A stretch of 64,000 bases of DNA, from NCBI GenBank assembly GCA_028817895.1, contig JAPPOQ010000015.1, positions 1-64,000 on the forward strand. The letters are read 5' to 3'. The notes below the pieces were generated by a model. It was not told the origin of the DNA and searched no databases. It saw only the letters and a program-made list of their open reading frames with translations. The first letter of the stretch is position 1. Each line of letters starts with the position of its first letter. This DNA comes from Ahrensia sp. Its GTDB lineage: Bacteria; Pseudomonadota; Alphaproteobacteria; Rhizobiales; Rhizobiaceae. The translations under genes were made by a program, and so were the position numbers. This document shows, in pieces, positions 1 to 8,021 of this stretch.

Positions 1-54
1 GTGCGGACGGGCCGCATGTCGGTGGTGCACCGGCGGAAGTGCGCAACTGCGAGT

Positions 55-495
55 TCAATCGTGGCCCGGCAAATGTTGCCCTTTGACGGTGCGCGAATGC
101 CCGCGCATTTCTGCAATCGTTTCGCCGTTCTGATTGGTGACCGTGCAGTCGTAAATCCCAGAGCGACCGGCAAAATGCCGCTCCTGCGCGACTGCGGTCA
201 GCACATCGCCCTCAAAACCCGGCGCTAGAAAGGTGATCGCGCAATGCTGCGCCACCGTGAATTGATTGCGGCCATTGCAGGCAAAGGCAAAGGTGGAATC
301 GGCCAGGGTGAAAACGAAACCGCCATGGACGATTTTTTGCCCGTTCAACATGTCGGCGCGCACTTTCATGGTCAGGCGCGCATAGCCGAGCCGGACCTCC
401 TCCTTCACCATGCCGAGGCCGCGGGACGCCTCGTCATTTTCCCACATCACTTGCGAACACTCATAGGCGAGTTGGTCGGCCGTTGCTGTTGTCAT
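55..495 (-). CDS. paaI: PaaI-family hotdog-fold acyl-CoA thioesterase
   Basis: This is a small hotdog-fold thioesterase of 146 residues, a normal length for PaaI, expected to hydrolyse (hydroxy)phenylacetyl-CoA or related acyl-CoA thioesters in the cytoplasm. The family motif HGGFVFTLADSTFAFACN lies near residues 57-74, with the catalytic acidic residue in the LADS segment. I chose the ATG two codons inside a possible TTG start. The remaining phenylacetate genes are not in the window, so the exact substrate is open. It is transcribed away from the CoA-transferase gene, with about 70 bp between the two starts, which fits an acyl-CoA metabolism locus. The family is clear and the paaI name is by similarity only. 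Confidence 0.85.
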   Translation of the reverse strand: MTTATADQLAYECSQVMWENDEASRGLGMVKEEVRLGYARLTMKVRADMLNGQKIVHGGFVFTLADSTFAFACNGRNQFTVAQHCAITFLAPGFEGDVLTAVAQERHFAGRSGIYDCTVTNQNGETIAEMRGHSRTVKGQHLPGHD

Positions 496-567
496 GCCCA
501 AAATGCCGGTTAAGAGAAAGCGTGTTCACCTTGGCTGCGTCGCGGCTATCGATCAAGGAAATTGCCC

Positions 568-1740
568 ATGAGCGGACCTCTTGTCGGTCTGAAGGTCGTC
601 GATCTTTCCCGCATTCTCGCGGGGCCGACCATGACGCAAATTCTCGCCGATCTCGGTGCGGAGGTCATCAAGATCGAACGGCCGGGCAAGGGAGACGACA
701 CACGCCAATGGGGGCCGCCCTGGCTGAAGGATCAGGATGGCAACGATACGGCGGAGGCTGGCTATTACTTGTCTGCCAATCGCGGCAAGCATTCGGTCGA
801 ACTGGACATCACCACGCAAGAGGGGGCGGATACGGTTCGCCGCATGGTGGCGGAAGCTGATTTCTTTGTCGAGAACTTCAAGGTTGGCGGGCTGAAGAAA
901 TATGGCCTCGACTATGAGAGCCTCAGCGCCATCAATCCGGGGTTGATCTATCTATCGATCACCGGTTTTGGCCAGACCGGGCCGGACGCAGCGCAGCCCG
1001 GCTATGACTATCTCATTCAGGCGCGGTCCGGTTTGATGAGCATTACCGGCGATGTGGATGGCGGGCCGATGCGCGTCGGTGTCGGCATTTGCGATCTGCA
1101 AACCGGGCTGATGGGTGGTATCGGTGTGCTTGCTGCGCTCTATCACCGCGAAAAAGCCGGGGAGGGTCAGCATATCGACATTGCGTTGCTCGACACGCAG
1201 GTCGCGATGCTCGTCAATCAGGGTTTCAACTATCTGGTCACCGGCAAGGCGCCGGGGCGAACCGGGGCCTGGCATCCCAATCTTGCGCCCTATCAGCCTT
1301 TCCCAACCGCGACGGACGACATCATCATCGCTGTCGGCAATGACTCGCAGTTCATCGATATGTGCCGCGTGATGAATCTGCCCGATCTGGCAAGCGACGA
1401 GCGGTTCAAGACCAATCCGCTGCGCAACATTAACCGCGATGCCTTGGCGGATTTGATCGCAAAACGGTCTGTCGAGCAGCCCGCAGCGCATTGGCTGAAG
1501 GTTTTGCCTGCCAATAATGTGCCGGCCTGTCCGATCAACGACATCGCGCAGACCTTTGCCGATGAGCAGATCAAGGCGCGTGGCGTTCGGCTTGAGTTGG
1601 ATCACCCAATAGCGGGCAAGGTGCCGGGCATCGCCAACCCGCTCAAATTTTCCAAGACGCCGATCGAATACAAAAAGGGTCCTCCGGTGCTTGGTGAGGA
1701 CACGGAGGCAGTGTTGGAAAGGTACGGCGGCAAGGGGTGA
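568..1740 (+). CDS. CaiB/BaiF family (class III) CoA-transferase
   Basis: The product is a class III CoA-transferase of 390 residues, which moves CoA between carboxylic acids through an aspartyl-CoA thioester. The N-terminus LVGLKVVDLSRILAGP and the downstream LADLGAEVIKIERP are the family signature. GYDYLIQA near residue 148 carries the likely catalytic Asp, and YLSITGFGQTGP is also typical. The start is the ATG preceded by AAGGAA seven bases upstream; a TTG two codons earlier has no better site. The acyl substrate cannot be read from sequence, because formyl-, succinyl-, carnitine- and racemase-type members share these motifs. The divergent thioesterase next door suggests a shared acyl-CoA pathway, which is inference. 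Confidence 0.9.
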   Translation: MSGPLVGLKVVDLSRILAGPTMTQILADLGAEVIKIERPGKGDDTRQWGPPWLKDQDGNDTAEAGYYLSANRGKHSVELDITTQEGADTVRRMVAEADFFVENFKVGGLKKYGLDYESLSAINPGLIYLSITGFGQTGPDAAQPGYDYLIQARSGLMSITGDVDGGPMRVGVGICDLQTGLMGGIGVLAALYHREKAGEGQHIDIALLDTQVAMLVNQGFNYLVTGKAPGRTGAWHPNLAPYQPFPTATDDIIIAVGNDSQFIDMCRVMNLPDLASDERFKTNPLRNINRDALADLIAKRSVEQPAAHWLKVLPANNVPACPINDIAQTFADEQIKARGVRLELDHPIAGKVPGIANPLKFSKTPIEYKKGPPVLGEDTEAVLERYGGKG

Positions 1741-1752
1741 TGGGCTGACGCT

Positions 1753-2085
1753 TCAGGAGGCTGTCGCTTTCGACAAGACATCCTCTGCCCACTGATTCAG
1801 GCTTTTGTTTTCAAGTTCAGCAGCAAGCGCAGCCTTTCGGTGCGTATCCGGATCGATACGAAACATGACCTTGCCGGAATATGCCTTCTGAGGCTGCTTT
1901 CCGATCTTTGCGCAAGTCTCGATATAGTCATCGACCGCTTCTTCGAATGCAGCGCGCAAAGTCTCGACGGAATCCGCGTGGAACCCAACACCATCGCGTA
2001 TTCCGGCGATGCGCCCGACAAAAATCTGGTCCTCATCATCATAGTCGATGCGGGCTGTGTAACCTTGATAGGTCATGCGGTTCAT
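1753..2085 (-). CDS. hicB: HicB-family antitoxin
   Basis: This 110-residue protein has the HicB layout. A partial RNase-H-like fold comes first (YQGYTARIDYDDEDQIFVGR, then VETLRAAFEEAVDDYI), followed by a DNA-binding C-terminus of ribbon-helix-helix type (FRIDPDTHRKAALAAELENK, LNQWAEDVL). HicB neutralises the HicA mRNA interferase and represses its own operon. The start ATG overlaps the hicA stop in an ATGA, so translation is coupled to the toxin gene just upstream. The antitoxin frame is intact while the toxin frame is broken, so the protein may now act only as a repressor or as protection against other HicA toxins. Confidence 0.88.
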   Translation of the reverse strand: MNRMTYQGYTARIDYDDEDQIFVGRIAGIRDGVGFHADSVETLRAAFEEAVDDYIETCAKIGKQPQKAYSGKVMFRIDPDTHRKAALAAELENKSLNQWAEDVLSKATAS

Positions 2086-2340
2086 TTGGGGTCAACTCCA
2101 ATCCGCTCGAGAAAATTCCGGGCCGCTCTCACTTGATACCGCTTGGCTTCCTTTTGAGGGTGGGGGCGATGAAATGTTTCAATCTCACCATCCTTGACGA
2201 AGCGTACTCGGGACCCCCCAACCTTCGATGATTTCCGCGCCCGCCGCCACCAGAAGCGCCTCAATTGAACTCCAAGCTATCGTTGCAGGGACCGGTTCAT
2301 GGAAAACCGCCCGAAGCGTTCTTTCATGCCGATTATTCAT
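2082..2340 (-). pseudogene. hicA: Frameshifted HicA toxin
   Basis: HicA is a small double-stranded-RNA-binding-fold mRNA interferase. The N-terminal half (MNNRHERTLRAVF, then SSIEALLVAAGAEIIEG) starts at 2340. It runs out of frame at a run of six G, read on the minus strand at 2219-2214. The C-terminal half (GSRVRFVKDGEIETFHRPHP, then YQVRAARNFLERIGVDP) continues in the next frame to a stop overlapping hicB. Removing one G joins the halves into a normal HicA of about 85 residues, including the family His in FHRPHP. As sequenced, the first frame ends after eleven foreign residues. It could be a true pseudogene, a sequencing error or slippage in the homopolymer. Confidence 0.8.
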
Positions 2341-2375
2341 ATGACATAGATGCACATGCTTGCAAAAAATGCAAG

Positions 2376-3326
2376 CTAACCTCTTCTGGCAGTTGTGTCG
2401 TCCAACCAACCGAGAAAATCTGCGATCGTCTCGTCGCGGTTGAGTTCGTTGAGGCTTTCATGCCGGGTTTCGGGAAGCAATGTGAAGCTGACTTCCGTCA
2501 TGCCCGCCTTGCGCATGCGTTGCGCGATGGCCTCGACGCCTTTCCCGTTGCGCGAGCACGGATCGTCTGCACCGGCCAGCAGATGAACGGGCAACGCCTT
2601 CGGCAGTTGTGCGAGATTTGCGTCGTTGGCCGCGAAAGCGATGCCCTGCGTCACGTCCAGCCAAAGTCCGATGGTGCAATCGAAACCGCAAAGCGGATCG
2701 GCAACATAAGCGTCGACCTGTGCCTCATCGCGCGACAGCCAGTCGAATTCTGTACGATTGGGCGCGAAGGCCTTGTTCCACGCATCAAAGGTCAGTTTGG
2801 GCGCGATGCGGCTCGGCACGTCCGACCCTTTGAAAAAGCGCTCGAACTTCAGCAGCATGCGGTAGATCACAAGTAACGCACCCGCATCCACGCCGCTGTT
2901 CCAGGCGGCGAGACCGTCAATCGTGTGAGGCTGTCGCATCGCATGGTTGAGCGCGATGATCGCGCCCATGGAGTGACCAAAACAGATGATCGGAGCGCTC
3001 GAATAGCGCGCCCGAATTTCGGCGTTGATTGCCAATACGTCTGCCAGCACGGCGTCCCAGCCGTTCTTACTCGCGAATTGGCCAAGCGCGGCATCAGCGG
3101 CCCTTGTGTGACCGTGGCCACGATGATCATGCATAAGGGCGCCGCAGCCCGCTTCCGCCAGCGCTTCCGCGAAGGCCTGGTAGCGCGCTGCATGTTCGGC
3201 CATGCCGTGGTTGATCTGGACAATGGCCTTCGGATTGTCGGGGACGCAGGTGAACAGGCGCAGCTCAGCACCCGTTGGAGATGCCAGAGTGTCTTCCTGC
3301 CAGAGTGTCAAAAGCGTTCCACCCAT
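2376..3326 (-). CDS. Alpha/beta hydrolase, monoacylglycerol lipase/lysophospholipase type
   Basis: This is a serine hydrolase of the Hydrolase_4 (monoglyceride lipase/lysophospholipase) family, 316 residues long. Family marks are the oxyanion segment QINHGMAEHAARY, the turn MHDHRGHGHT, and the nucleophile elbow CFGHSMGAI containing the catalytic Ser. The later LAGADDPCSRNGKG and LPETRHESLNE supply the expected Asp and His. There is no signal peptide, so it is probably cytosolic and acts on monoacylglycerols or lysophospholipids. Its start lies inside the end of the upstream SDR gene (19 bp overlap), so the two are very likely co-translated. Confidence 0.88.
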   Translation of the reverse strand: MGGTLLTLWQEDTLASPTGAELRLFTCVPDNPKAIVQINHGMAEHAARYQAFAEALAEAGCGALMHDHRGHGHTRAADAALGQFASKNGWDAVLADVLAINAEIRARYSSAPIICFGHSMGAIIALNHAMRQPHTIDGLAAWNSGVDAGALLVIYRMLLKFERFFKGSDVPSRIAPKLTFDAWNKAFAPNRTEFDWLSRDEAQVDAYVADPLCGFDCTIGLWLDVTQGIAFAANDANLAQLPKALPVHLLAGADDPCSRNGKGVEAIAQRMRKAGMTEVSFTLLPETRHESLNELNRDETIADFLGWLDDTTARRG

Positions 3327-3994
3327 GGCCGCAATTCGATCTCCCAGGCCCAGCTGGACCGGTGCTGGTCGAGAAAATGCAAGTAGCTTTCGGCAATCGC
3401 ATCGGGGTCGAGCATGTTGTCTTCGCTGGAAATGCGTTCCTGGCGGGCGTCATTGGCAATGCCGCCATCAATGACGAAATGGCCGATGTGAATGCCCTGC
3501 GGATGCAGCTCGCGCGCAAGCGATTGCGCCAGACCGCGCAGAGCAAATTTGCCCATGGCGAAGCTTGCCGATTTGGCAAAGCCCTTCACGCCCGCTGATG
3601 CTCCCGTGAACAGGATTGCACCGGATCCGTTTGGCAGCATGCGCTTTGCCGCTTGTTGGGCCATCAGAAAAGCGCCGAAGGCCGTTACTTCCAGAGCAGC
3701 CTTCACCTGCGTCGGGTCGATGTCCGTGATTGCGCCGCGCACCCGGCCGGACGGATTGTAGATGGCGACATCAATGGGACTGCCGAGCGCATCTGCGGCT
3801 TCAAACAGGGCTGCCATGTCATCGGGTTGCGAGGCATCACAGGCGATTGCGGTTGCGCCGATTTCCTGCGCCAGCGTTTGCAACTTGTCGGGATTGCGCG
3901 CGCCAAGCAGGACTGTGTGGCCGCGTGCGGCCAGTTTGCGGGCGAGTGAAGCGGAAAGGCCGGCACCCGCTCCGATGATGATGGCGGTTCCCAT
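3308..3994 (-). CDS. Divergent SDR-family oxidoreductase
   Basis: This is a short-chain dehydrogenase/reductase of 228 residues. The Rossmann start is AIIIGAGAGLSASLARKLAA, followed by LLGARNPDK, which suggests NADP preference, and the NPSG and FTGASAG strands. The usual YxxxK catalytic pair reads FAMGK, so the active-site Tyr is replaced by Phe while Lys is kept. The chosen ATG begins right at the Rossmann strand; an upstream in-frame extension of 13 residues is unlikely. The gene overlaps the lipase gene downstream, suggesting a joint role in lipid turnover, which is inference. The fold is certain and the reaction is not. Confidence 0.85.
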   Translation of the reverse strand: MGTAIIIGAGAGLSASLARKLAARGHTVLLGARNPDKLQTLAQEIGATAIACDASQPDDMAALFEAADALGSPIDVAIYNPSGRVRGAITDIDPTQVKAALEVTAFGAFLMAQQAAKRMLPNGSGAILFTGASAGVKGFAKSASFAMGKFALRGLAQSLARELHPQGIHIGHFVIDGGIANDARQERISSEDNMLDPDAIAESYLHFLDQHRSSWAWEIELRPWVERF

Positions 3995-4144
3995 TCGGTC
4001 GGTCCCCAAAGGCAATTCTTGTGCAAACCACACACCGAAGCGTCGCGAAACGCAATGTGCATTTGGGCACAGAAGCGCAGAAGGGCCGGGAGTAGCTTTG
4101 ATTCAAGCCGCAAAAGCGGCACGCCTGCAGGAAGGTTACGCAAC

Positions 4145-4318
4145 ATGGATACAAAATCGATTTTTCTGGGAACGGTGGTGGTCGCCTCTTTCGCGGTTGG
4201 GCTGGCCTTTGGCAGCGCAGGTCACGACAAGGAAGGCGGACATCTGGCCAAGGCCGAGCAGACGCAGAGCGTCGTCATGGTTTCTCGCATTGTGACGGAC
4301 GCAACGGCTGTAAACTGA
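4145..4318 (+). CDS. Small putative exported or membrane protein (57 aa)
   Basis: This short frame of 57 codons is preceded by AGGAAG ten bases before the ATG. It opens with a hydrophobic stretch, MDTKSIFLGTVVVASFAVGL, then a polar tail with HDKEGGHLAKAEQTQ. That shape fits a signal peptide or single membrane anchor followed by a tiny exported domain. No family is recognised. It ends just before the long inverted repeat in the ettA leader, so it may share a transcript with ettA. Coding is plausible from the Shine-Dalgarno sequence and the protein shape, but unproven. Confidence 0.45.
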   Translation: MDTKSIFLGTVVVASFAVGLAFGSAGHDKEGGHLAKAEQTQSVVMVSRIVTDATAVN

Positions 4319-4340
4319 TCGCCAGCACCGGCTTGTTTTC

Positions 4341-4420
4341 GGCTCTCCGCGCCGTTACATGACGAACGAGTTTCCCGACATTTCGGACATGACCGTTCCG
4401 TCACGCACAAGCGGAGAGCC
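4341..4420 (+). promoter_or_regulatory. Inverted repeat that can sequester the ettA ribosome binding site
   Basis: GGCTCTCCGC at 4341-4350 is perfectly complementary to GCGGAGAGCC at 4411-4420. The right arm contains GGAGAG (4413-4418), the Shine-Dalgarno sequence of ettA, eight bases before its ATG. If the arms pair in the mRNA, ribosome entry is blocked. The 60-base loop includes an ATG at 4359 opening a 34-codon frame that overlaps the ettA start and ends at 4463. Translating that frame could unfold the hairpin. The pairing is read directly from sequence; the control function is inferred. Confidence 0.5.
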
Positions 4421-4426
4421 TGACCC

Positions 4427-6079
4427 ATGGCACGCCAATTCGTCTATCATATGCAAGGTCTGACCAAGACCTATACCGGCGGCAAGAAGGTGCTCGACAA
4501 TGTGCACCTGTCCTTTTACCCGGACGCGAAGATCGGTGTGCTTGGCCCCAATGGCGCCGGTAAGTCGACCCTGCTCAAGATCATGGCTGGCATCGACAAG
4601 GAGTGGCAGGGCGAGGCCTGGGCCGCAGAAGGTGCCAAGGTCGGTTATCTCGAACAGGAACCGCAGCTTGATCCGGCAAAAACCGTGCGTGAAAACGTCA
4701 TGGAAGGCGTGGCCGACAAGACGGCCATTCTGGAGCGCTACAATGAACTGATGATGAACTATTCCGACGAAACGGCGGAAGAGGGCGCAAAGCTTCAGGA
4801 CCAGATCGACGCGGAAGGGCTGTGGGATCTTGACGCGAAAATCGACATGGCGATGGACGCGCTGCGCTGTCCGCCGCCGGAAGCCTCGGTCGAACCGCTT
4901 TCGGGTGGTGAGCGGCGTCGCGTCGCACTTTGCAAACTGCTTTTGTCGGAGCCGGACCTGCTGCTGCTCGACGAACCGACCAATCATCTGGATGCCGAAA
5001 CCGTTGCCTGGCTTGAAAAGCACCTGCGCGAGTTCAAGGGCGCGGTGATGATCGTGACGCACGATCGCTACTTCCTCGACAATGTTACGGGCTGGATTCT
5101 CGAACTCGATCGCGGTCGCGGCGTGCCTTACGAGGGCAACTATTCGGTCTATCTGGAGAAGAAGAAGAAGCGGATGCTTCAGGAAGGCCGCGAGCAGGAT
5201 GCTCGGATGCGGCAGCTTGAGCGCGAGCGCGAATGGATGGGCCAAAGCCCGAAGGCGCGGCAGGCGAAGTCCAAAGCGCGTATCAACAAATATCAGGAAC
5301 TGCTGGAGACCGCGAACCAGCGCAAGCCGTCTGATACGCAGATCGTCATTCCCATTGCTGAGCGTCTCGGCAATGTGGTGATCGAGGCGGAAGGCCTGTC
5401 GAAGGGTTTTGACGACCGTCAGCTCATCGAAAATCTGAACTTCAAACTGCCCGCCGGTGGCATCGTCGGCATCATTGGGCCGAATGGCGCGGGCAAGTCG
5501 ACCCTGTTCAAAATGATCACCGGTCAGGAGACGCCGGACAACGGCACCATCCGCATCGGCGATACGGTAAAGCTCGGCTATGTCGACCAAAGCCGTGATT
5601 CACTCGACCCGGACAAGACGGTCTGGGAAGAAATCTCCGGCGGTGCGGAAGTCATCAAGCTTGGCAAGCATGAGGTCAATTCGCGCGCCTATGTCGGTTC
5701 GTTCAACTTCCGCAAGGGCGATCAGCAGCAAAAGGTTGGCACATTGTCCGGTGGTCAGCGCAACCGGGTGCATCTGGCCAAGATGTTGAAATCCGGCGCC
5801 AATGTGCTGCTGCTCGACGAACCGACCAACGATCTCGACACCGAGACGCTTTCGGCATTGGAAGACGCGCTGGAAGAGTTTGGCGGTTGCGCGGTCATCA
5901 TCAGCCACGACCGCATGTTCCTCGACCGCCTTGCCACACATATGCTGGCCTTTGAGGGCGACAGCCATGTCGAGTGGTTTGAAGGCAACTTCGAGGATTA
6001 CGAAAAGGACAAGGTTGCGCGACTTGGTGACCATGCGCTGACGCCAAAGCGGATACACTTCAAGCCGCTTGGGAGATAA
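4427..6079 (+). CDS. ettA: Energy-dependent translational throttle protein EttA (ABC-F ATPase)
   Basis: EttA is a soluble ABC-F protein that binds the ribosomal E site and gates the first peptide bond according to ATP/ADP level. At 550 residues it matches the family. It has two ABC domains without membrane segments. Walker A GPNGAGKST occurs at residues 40-48 and again near 350. Signatures are LSGGERRRVA and LSGGQRNRVH, and Walker B boxes are LLLDEPTNHLD and LLLDEPTNDLD. A charged arm insertion follows the first Walker A, and the linker KARQAKSKARINKYQEL joins the halves. The start has the spaced GGAGAG described for the leader repeat. It is monocistronic, with about 140 bp to the next gene. 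Confidence 0.97.
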   Translation: MARQFVYHMQGLTKTYTGGKKVLDNVHLSFYPDAKIGVLGPNGAGKSTLLKIMAGIDKEWQGEAWAAEGAKVGYLEQEPQLDPAKTVRENVMEGVADKTAILERYNELMMNYSDETAEEGAKLQDQIDAEGLWDLDAKIDMAMDALRCPPPEASVEPLSGGERRRVALCKLLLSEPDLLLLDEPTNHLDAETVAWLEKHLREFKGAVMIVTHDRYFLDNVTGWILELDRGRGVPYEGNYSVYLEKKKKRMLQEGREQDARMRQLEREREWMGQSPKARQAKSKARINKYQELLETANQRKPSDTQIVIPIAERLGNVVIEAEGLSKGFDDRQLIENLNFKLPAGGIVGIIGPNGAGKSTLFKMITGQETPDNGTIRIGDTVKLGYVDQSRDSLDPDKTVWEEISGGAEVIKLGKHEVNSRAYVGSFNFRKGDQQQKVGTLSGGQRNRVHLAKMLKSGANVLLLDEPTNDLDTETLSALEDALEEFGGCAVIISHDRMFLDRLATHMLAFEGDSHVEWFEGNFEDYEKDKVARLGDHALTPKRIHFKPLGR

Positions 6080-6130
6080 GTGCCGTCTTGCGCGCAACCT
6101 TTCCGGGGGCGGGTTGCGATCTGACGCACA

Positions 6131-6145
6131 TTAAGGTTTCGTTAA
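6131..6145 (+). promoter_or_regulatory. CtrA-type box (TTAA-N7-TTAA)
   Basis: TTAA GGTTTCG TTAA is an exact match to the full CtrA recognition pattern of alphaproteobacteria. It lies in the only gap before the GGDEF-EAL gene, about 75 bp upstream of its ATG. A further TTTAAC follows at 6154. CtrA is the cell-cycle master regulator, so cell-cycle control of this c-di-GMP gene is inferred. The match is seen directly; binding is not shown. Confidence 0.5.
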
Positions 6146-6219
6146 ACCCATGATTTAACAGCATATTGAGGAGCGTTGTGTAGTCTGACCGATCACTGGT
6201 TCGAACTTCGGAGCGCTCT

Positions 6220-7989
6220 ATGAAAATTGGCACGCGGCAAAGAGCTCTGCAACAGGACCAGCCTAGCGAACTCGCGGAAGACCATGATGTTGCACAGCAG
6301 TGCGAAGGCGAAGACCTGCTGGAAACCACGATGTCCGTCATCGCGCAGGGCATTTTGATCCACGATACGGACCGTATCATTCGCGCAAATCAGCGAATGA
6401 TTGAACTGCTCGACATCCCCGCTGAGCTTGTCGAGCGGGGAAGGCCTTGGATTGACATGGTGCGGTTTCGGGCCGCGCGGGGCGACTATGGCGATGTTGA
6501 TGAATTGAAGTTTGCCGAGGAGACTGACCGGTCGAAAATCGGCGTGCCTCACTCCACCCGACAAACGGTTGGGGAGCGGGAAATTCAGTGCGAATGGCGG
6601 GTCAAGAACGGGCTTGTTTTCACAAGTTTCACCGACATCACATCGGCGCGAATTCAGGAACGGCGCCTCCGCAACAGCCAGGCGCGCATCCGCCGCATGG
6701 CCGAACGAGATGCGTTGACCGACCTTTACAACCGCCGCGCATTCGATCATGCACTGGAAGAAGCCGTGCGCGCCAATCTGGAAGCGGGCGACCAGGCCGA
6801 TGATCTGGCGCTGCTTGTCTTTGACCTTGATCGCTTCAAATCGATCAATGACGGCTACGGCCATTCCACTGGAGACGTGTTGCTAAAGGCAGTGGCAGAG
6901 CGAATCTCACGCGTCTTCCGCCAGACCGACCATGTTGCGCGCATCGGTGGCGACGAGTTTGCTGCGATCTGCAAAGGCTGTACTCGCGAATCTGCCGTGG
7001 CTAAGGCTCGGGAACTGATCGAGATCGTCAATCAACCCTACACCGTCAATGATATCGAGCTTTCGGTTGGCGTTTCGGTCGGTGTTTCAGTCTTCTGCGC
7101 AAAGACAAAATCGGCTGACGAATTGGTGACGGCCGCAGATTTGGCCTTGTATGCGGCCAAGAATGATGGCCGCGGCACGGTGGCCGTCTTTCACAAACGC
7201 ATGGCAGAACAGGCCAGCGAACGGTTGCAGCTTGAGACGGATCTGCGCAACGCTGAACGCAATGATGAACTCGCCCTGTTCTATCAGGTGCAGCACGATC
7301 TTAAATCGTCCAGCGAAGTCGGCTTTGAAGCTCTGATGCGCTGGGAGCATCCCAAATTCGGCCTATTGTCACCGGATCGCTTTATCCCGCTCGCTGAAGA
7401 AAATGGTATGATCATTGAGCTTGGGCGTTGGGCGCTACACCGGGCTGCCAGTGATTTTTCTGCCTATGACGATACAACGCGCGTGGCGGTCAATGTGTCA
7501 CCGGCGCAGTTTCGCGGCTCCGACCTCGTACGAGATGTGTACGACGCCTTGAACGCATCCGGCCTTGATCCGTCTCGCCTTGAGATCGAGGTTACGGAAC
7601 AGCTTCTGATCGATGAGACCGAGAAGACCCTCGCCACGCTCAACAAGTTGCGTGACATGGGTGTCACCCTCTCGCTGGATGATTTCGGTTCCGGATATTC
7701 CAGCCTGTCCTATCTGACGCAATTCCCATTCTCCAAGCTGAAGATTGATCGCTGCTTCATTGCAAGAATGTTGGAAGATGCGCGCAGCAAATCGCTGGTG
7801 ACGTCAATTCTGGCGCTTGCCGAATCCCTGGGCATGAAGGTGACGGCTGAAGGTGTCGAAACCGGCGAGCAACTTGCTGCACTGACCCGCTTCCATTGCG
7901 ATGAGGCGCAGGGCTACCTGCTCGGGCGCCCCGCCCCTCTGACCAGCATTACCGGCGAAGATGATCGGTTGATCAACAACGCGGCATAG
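6220..7989 (+). CDS. PAS-GGDEF-EAL bifunctional c-di-GMP synthase/phosphodiesterase
   Basis: The 589-residue protein makes and/or degrades cyclic di-GMP. A PAS domain (about residues 32-145, opening MSVIAQGILIHDTDRIIRAN) is the sensor, and no membrane segment is present. The GGDEF domain keeps an intact active site at 243-247 and an inhibitory I-site RxxD at 234-237, five residues upstream, so product feedback is likely. The EAL domain keeps E370-A-L, the NVSPAQF Asn, EVTEQLL, LDDFGSGYSS, the KIDRCF Lys and TAEGVET, so phosphodiesterase activity looks intact. Which activity dominates depends on the PAS input. GGAG stands six bases before the ATG. The PAS ligand is unknown. Confidence 0.95.
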   Translation: MKIGTRQRALQQDQPSELAEDHDVAQQCEGEDLLETTMSVIAQGILIHDTDRIIRANQRMIELLDIPAELVERGRPWIDMVRFRAARGDYGDVDELKFAEETDRSKIGVPHSTRQTVGEREIQCEWRVKNGLVFTSFTDITSARIQERRLRNSQARIRRMAERDALTDLYNRRAFDHALEEAVRANLEAGDQADDLALLVFDLDRFKSINDGYGHSTGDVLLKAVAERISRVFRQTDHVARIGGDEFAAICKGCTRESAVAKARELIEIVNQPYTVNDIELSVGVSVGVSVFCAKTKSADELVTAADLALYAAKNDGRGTVAVFHKRMAEQASERLQLETDLRNAERNDELALFYQVQHDLKSSSEVGFEALMRWEHPKFGLLSPDRFIPLAEENGMIIELGRWALHRAASDFSAYDDTTRVAVNVSPAQFRGSDLVRDVYDALNASGLDPSRLEIEVTEQLLIDETEKTLATLNKLRDMGVTLSLDDFGSGYSSLSYLTQFPFSKLKIDRCFIARMLEDARSKSLVTSILALAESLGMKVTAEGVETGEQLAALTRFHCDEAQGYLLGRPAPLTSITGEDDRLINNAA

Positions 7990-8021
7990 GGTCCTGACCC
8001 CAGCGCAAATGCAGCATTGTT

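Noticed and set aside
1-54. Possible partial gene downstream of the thioesterase at the left edge
   Set aside because: Too short to recognise any family; a TTG overlapping the thioesterase stop is not enough evidence.
4355-5590. Long open frame on the minus strand opposite ettA
   Set aside because: Composition is that of a mirror frame of a conserved gene, without domain motifs or ribosome binding site; ettA on the plus strand is certain.
6088-6118. CGCAACC/GGTTGCG hairpin after ettA as a terminator
   Set aside because: The stem is short and no T run follows.
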